Positions 61,642 through 64,000 of a stretch of DNA of 64,000 nt are shown here, piece by piece (positions within the stretch are counted from its first letter, which is position 1; the number at the start of each line of letters is the position of its first letter). The DNA is from Dactylosporangium vinaceum (GTDB taxonomy: Bacteria > Actinomycetota > Actinomycetes > Mycobacteriales > Micromonosporaceae). Position numbers and translations under genes: made by a program. Below the pieces are notes generated by a model. That model did not search any database. It saw only the letters and a list, made by a program, of their open reading frames with translations, and was not told where the DNA came from. The stretch is taken from the NCBI RefSeq assembly GCF_019904175.1, contig NZ_CP061913.1, forward strand, positions 3,472,001-3,536,000, given 5' to 3'.

Positions 61642-62064
61642 TCAGGCGGCCAGGCGGCGGGCGACAACCGGAACAACGATCGCGGCGGCGACCAGGTGGG
61701 TGAGCATCAGCAGCGCCTTGGTGGCGGGGGCGGCGTCGGCGAGCACGTCGGGGACCAGGGACAGCACGGTCAGCACCACTGTCGTGCGGACGAACGTGCG
61801 CCGCGGACGGCGGGCGAACCGGGCCAGCGTGGCCGCGAGGGCGACGCCGATCAGCGAGAACACGGCGGTCAGCACGCCGAACCCGCTGACCGGGATCGGG
61901 GCGCCGGCCACGTCGAGGCTGATCCCGGCGGCGTTGCCGGCGGCGGCGACGGCCGTCGTGGCGGCGCTCGCGGCGATCGTGGCCAGGGCGCCGGTGACGA
62001 GGACCGCGCCGATGCGGGTGCGCGGGGTGGTGGCGGTGCGGGTCGGGTTCGCGGTGGTGGTCAT
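61642..62064 (-). CDS. DUF6069-like membrane protein
   Basis: A 140-residue protein with four spans: about 19-42, 58-80, 92-108 and 114-135. VLSLVPDVLADAAPATKALLM between spans 3 and 4 is typical of DUF6069. ATG 62064 follows GGAGGGCACG. It is the first gene of the operon with YCII and the ECF42-type sigma factor, so it could be the membrane-facing input of that signalling set (inference). Confidence 0.82.
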   Translation of the reverse strand: MTTTANPTRTATTPRTRIGAVLVTGALATIAASAATTAVAAAGNAAGISLDVAGAPIPVSGFGVLTAVFSLIGVALAATLARFARRPRRTFVRTTVVLTVLSLVPDVLADAAPATKALLMLTHLVAAAIVVPVVARRLAA

Positions 62065-62162
62065 CGTGCCCTCCAGCGGGTGTCGGGGCCGGCTTGCGTA
62101 CCGGGCTCTCACCAGGGCTACGAAACGGCCCGGCCCCAATCGACAACGCCGCCGGACGAATT

Positions 62163-64000
62163 TCAAGATTTTTCCGACGGCACCGCCCAGAGCCGCACGA
62201 CGTGGTCTTGCGAGCCCGTGACCAGGCGGTCCGCGGCCGGGCTGGCGGCGATGGCGGTGACCGGGCTCCCGGCGTCGAGGTCGAGGCCGGTGACGGCGGC
62301 GTGGCTCGTCGCGCTCCAGAAGCGCAGCCGCCCGTCGGCGCCGCCGCTGACGATCGTGCGGCCGGTGCGGTCGAAGGCCACCGCGTCCGCCGCGCCGCGG
62401 TGCCGGCCGAGCGTGCTGGCGGCGATGCCGGCCTGGTCGAGCGGCCACTCCAGGACGCTGCCGTCGGCCCCGGCGCTGGCCGCGGTCGTGCCGTCGGGGC
62501 TCCATGCGACCGCGCGCACGTCGTTGCCGCCGTGCCTCGTCCCGGTGGGGACCTCGACGCCGCGGCCACGATCCTGGGTGGTGTACCGCAGGATCGCCGA
62601 CTGGCTCCCGCCGAGGATCACATCGTCGGGCTGCTGGGGGTTGAACGCGATGGCCCGGATGAACCCGCTGCTCAGGGCGTCGAACTCGGCCAGCTGGGCG
62701 CCGCTGCGGGCGTCGAGGACCACGCCGATGCCGCCGTCGCCGCCGACCGCGATGCGCGCGCCGGTCCGGTCGAAGGCGAGCGCCTGGATCGGGAAGCGGC
62801 GGGCCCCGGTGGCCGGGAGCGTGTGCGGCGTGTAGGACGGCAGGTCCCAGAGGTGGATCTGCTCGTCGGCACCGGCGGCGGCGAGCAGCGTGTCGTCCGG
62901 GCTGAACGCGACCGCGCGCAGTTCGGTGCCGGCCTCCAGCGGGTGCTCGAGCGCGGCGGCCCGGGTGCCGGGGTTCCAGACGCGGACCGTCCTGTCCCGG
63001 CTCGCGCTGGCGACGAGGGTGCCGGCGTGGTTGAAGGCGACGGCGGTGACGACGTCGGTGTGCCCCTCGAACTCGGCCATGACCGAGCCGCGGCCGTCCA
63101 GCCACAGCTTGAGGCCGGCGCCGCCGAGGGCGAGCAGCACGACCGCGAGCAGCGCCGCCACCCACCGCCGGTTGCCCCGCGGCCGGGGAGCCGGCGGCAC
63201 GAAAGGCGCCGCCGGTGGCGAGACGGGCGCCGCCGGTGGTGGGACGGGCGCCGCCGGTGGTGGGACGGGCGCTGCCGGTGGTGGGACGGGCGCCAGCTCG
63301 GCCGTGGGCGGGGCGACCTCGGCCCGGATCGACGGGGCCAGGAGGCTGCCCTGCGCGACCACGAGCTCGGGCTGGTCGACGATCGTCGGGGCAGTGCGCA
63401 GGGCCCGGTGCAGCAGCGTGGCCGCCAGGGGGATCCGGGAGGAGCCGCCGACCAGGAAGACACCGCCGATGTGCTCGGGGGAGACGCCGGCACCGCGCAG
63501 GAGCGAGACCGTCAGCGCGACAGTGCGGTCCAGGTGGGGGCGGGCGGCGAGCTCGAACTCCTCCCGGGTCAGGTGCAGGTCCTTGCCGACCAGCGGCAGG
63601 TGCAGGTCCGCTGTCGCGTGCCGGGTCAGCTGCTCCTTCGTGGCCCGGGCCCCGACCCAGAGCGCGCGCCGGGCCTGCTGGTCCTCCGGGCTCTGCGGCC
63701 AGTTCAGCCGGGCCCAGGCCTCGGTGGCGCCGGGGGTGAGCGCGCGGGCGTGCTCGACGACGGCGGCGTCGAGGTCCAGCCCGCCGACGTCGGCGAGCCC
63801 GGAGGCGGCCACGACCTCGAACGTGGGCCCGACCCGCACGATGCTCACGTCGAACGTGCCGGCGCCGAGGTCGTACACGACCACGCACTGCCCGGCCCGC
63901 AGATCCCGGACGGTTGCGAAGTACGCCGCCGCGGCCACCGGCTCCGGCACGAGGCCGACCTCGCCCAGCCCGGCCCGGGCGGCGGCGTCGGCGAGGACCG
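62163..64000 (-). CDS. Hsp70-membrane-WD40 fusion protein, 5' part beyond window
   Basis: The frame is open to the right edge, so the N-terminus is missing. The visible part of 611 residues starts inside an Hsp70 ATPase domain (VPEPVAAAAYFATV; VVVYDLGAGTFDVSIV phosphate 2 loop; GGVFLVGGSSRIPLAATLL adenosine motif). It then has a proline-rich linker of PVPPPAA repeats, one span (WVAALLAVVLLALGGAGLKL), and about seven WD40 repeats (FEGHTDVVTAVAFNHAGTLV onward) ending RLWAVPSEKS. The Hsp70 part would be cytosolic and the propeller outside, or the reverse. Partners are unknown. Confidence 0.88.
   Translation of the reverse strand, partial: VLADAAARAGLGEVGLVPEPVAAAAYFATVRDLRAGQCVVVYDLGAGTFDVSIVRVGPTFEVVAASGLADVGGLDLDAAVVEHARALTPGATEAWARLNWPQSPEDQQARRALWVGARATKEQLTRHATADLHLPLVGKDLHLTREEFELAARPHLDRTVALTVSLLRGAGVSPEHIGGVFLVGGSSRIPLAATLLHRALRTAPTIVDQPELVVAQGSLLAPSIRAEVAPPTAELAPVPPPAAPVPPPAAPVPPPAAPVSPPAAPFVPPAPRPRGNRRWVAALLAVVLLALGGAGLKLWLDGRGSVMAEFEGHTDVVTAVAFNHAGTLVASASRDRTVRVWNPGTRAAALEHPLEAGTELRAVAFSPDDTLLAAAGADEQIHLWDLPSYTPHTLPATGARRFPIQALAFDRTGARIAVGGDGGIGVVLDARSGAQLAEFDALSSGFIRAIAFNPQQPDDVILGGSQSAILRYTTQDRGRGVEVPTGTRHGGNDVRAVAWSPDGTTAASAGADGSVLEWPLDQAGIAASTLGRHRGAADAVAFDRTGRTIVSGGADGRLRFWSATSHAAVTGLDLDAGSPVTAIAASPAADRLVTGSQDHVVRLWAVPSEKS
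63215..63295. repeat. Tandem repeat encoding PVPPPAA linker
   Basis: About four copies of a 21-bp unit (GGGACGGGCGCCGCCGGTGG type) encode repeats of PVPPPAA in the linker between the Hsp70 domain and the membrane span. The frame is kept. Confidence 0.85.

Overview
The window is a very GC-rich stretch of chromosome with many GTG, TTG and leaderless starts, strong GGAGG-type ribosome binding sites, many two-component and TetR/MarR/GntR/AraC regulators, Tat and lipoprotein exports, an LAxTG-type sortase signal and secreted ricin-type lectins. This points to a soil actinomycete, probably of the Micromonospora/Actinoplanes group (inference). No phage, integrase, transposase, rRNA or CRISPR array is visible. 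Most of it is accessory chromosome made of one- to three-gene units. LAYOUT: 0-4.4 kb holds TetR and MarR regulators, an oxidoreductase with a large palindrome in front, a membrane protein, and an HMG-CoA-lyase-like/GntR pair with two operator-like sites. 4.5-7.8 kb holds secreted proteins (ricin-like lectin, lysozyme-like and cysteine-peptidase-like wall enzymes) and a membrane XRE regulator. 7.8-18.3 kb holds a VOC protein, a NarL-type two-component pair, a flavin monooxygenase, an IPT-domain surface protein, a GDSL lipoprotein, a PAS-GGDEF diguanylate cyclase, a thioesterase and a DUF2332 protein. CENTRAL FEATURE, 18.33-19.20 kb: a promoter-like sequence, a 29-residue leader peptide, two mutually exclusive hairpins (the second a rho-independent terminator), and then seven tRNA genes in tandem (Pro-UGG, Thr-GGU, Ile-GAU, Arg-ACG, Pro-CGG, Val-CAC, His-GUG). 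Apart from Met, two Gly and one Trp, the leader peptide is built only of Ile, Thr, Arg, Val, Pro and His, exactly the six amino acids served by the array. Three of the tRNAs carry C33 instead of the near-universal U33. The most economical reading is a tRNA array controlled by attenuation that senses depletion of its own isoacceptors, perhaps a backup set against tRNA damage. I regard this as the system most worth following. 19.3-25.5 kb holds KduI, an AraC/VOC pair, a two-propeller WD40 protein, an enolase, and a MerR regulator fused to a peroxiredoxin fold that has lost its cysteines. 25.6-28.2 kb holds a caspase-EAL fusion coupled by a GTGA overlap to a small partner protein, a possible suicide or conflict effector wired to cyclic-di-GMP. 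28.2-34.0 kb is metabolic and regulatory (ricin lectin, SMP-30, SRPBCC, TPR, metallo-beta-lactamase fold, acylphosphatase, ECF sigma). 34.0-38.05 kb is unusual: five unrelated short-period tandem repeat fields lie in successive gaps and inside one gene, around a duplicated-SPOUT methyltransferase, a small HEIGHH metallopeptidase-like protein and an NAD-dependent epimerase. 38-48.5 kb holds a membrane protein, a hydrolase, a KdpD/KdpE-like pair without kdpFABC, a beta-lactamase-fold lipoprotein, an M28 peptidase, a HEAT-repeat protein, a CGNR zinc finger and a 55-residue zinc ribbon. 48.5-64 kb holds a DedA protein, a second NarL-type pair, TetR-controlled genes with clear operators, a CHASE3-like kinase, a CaCA antiporter, a KsdD-like flavoprotein, hemerythrin, a PLP decarboxylase, a DUF6069/YCII/ECF-sigma operon, and the 3' part of an Hsp70-membrane-WD40 fusion that runs off the window.
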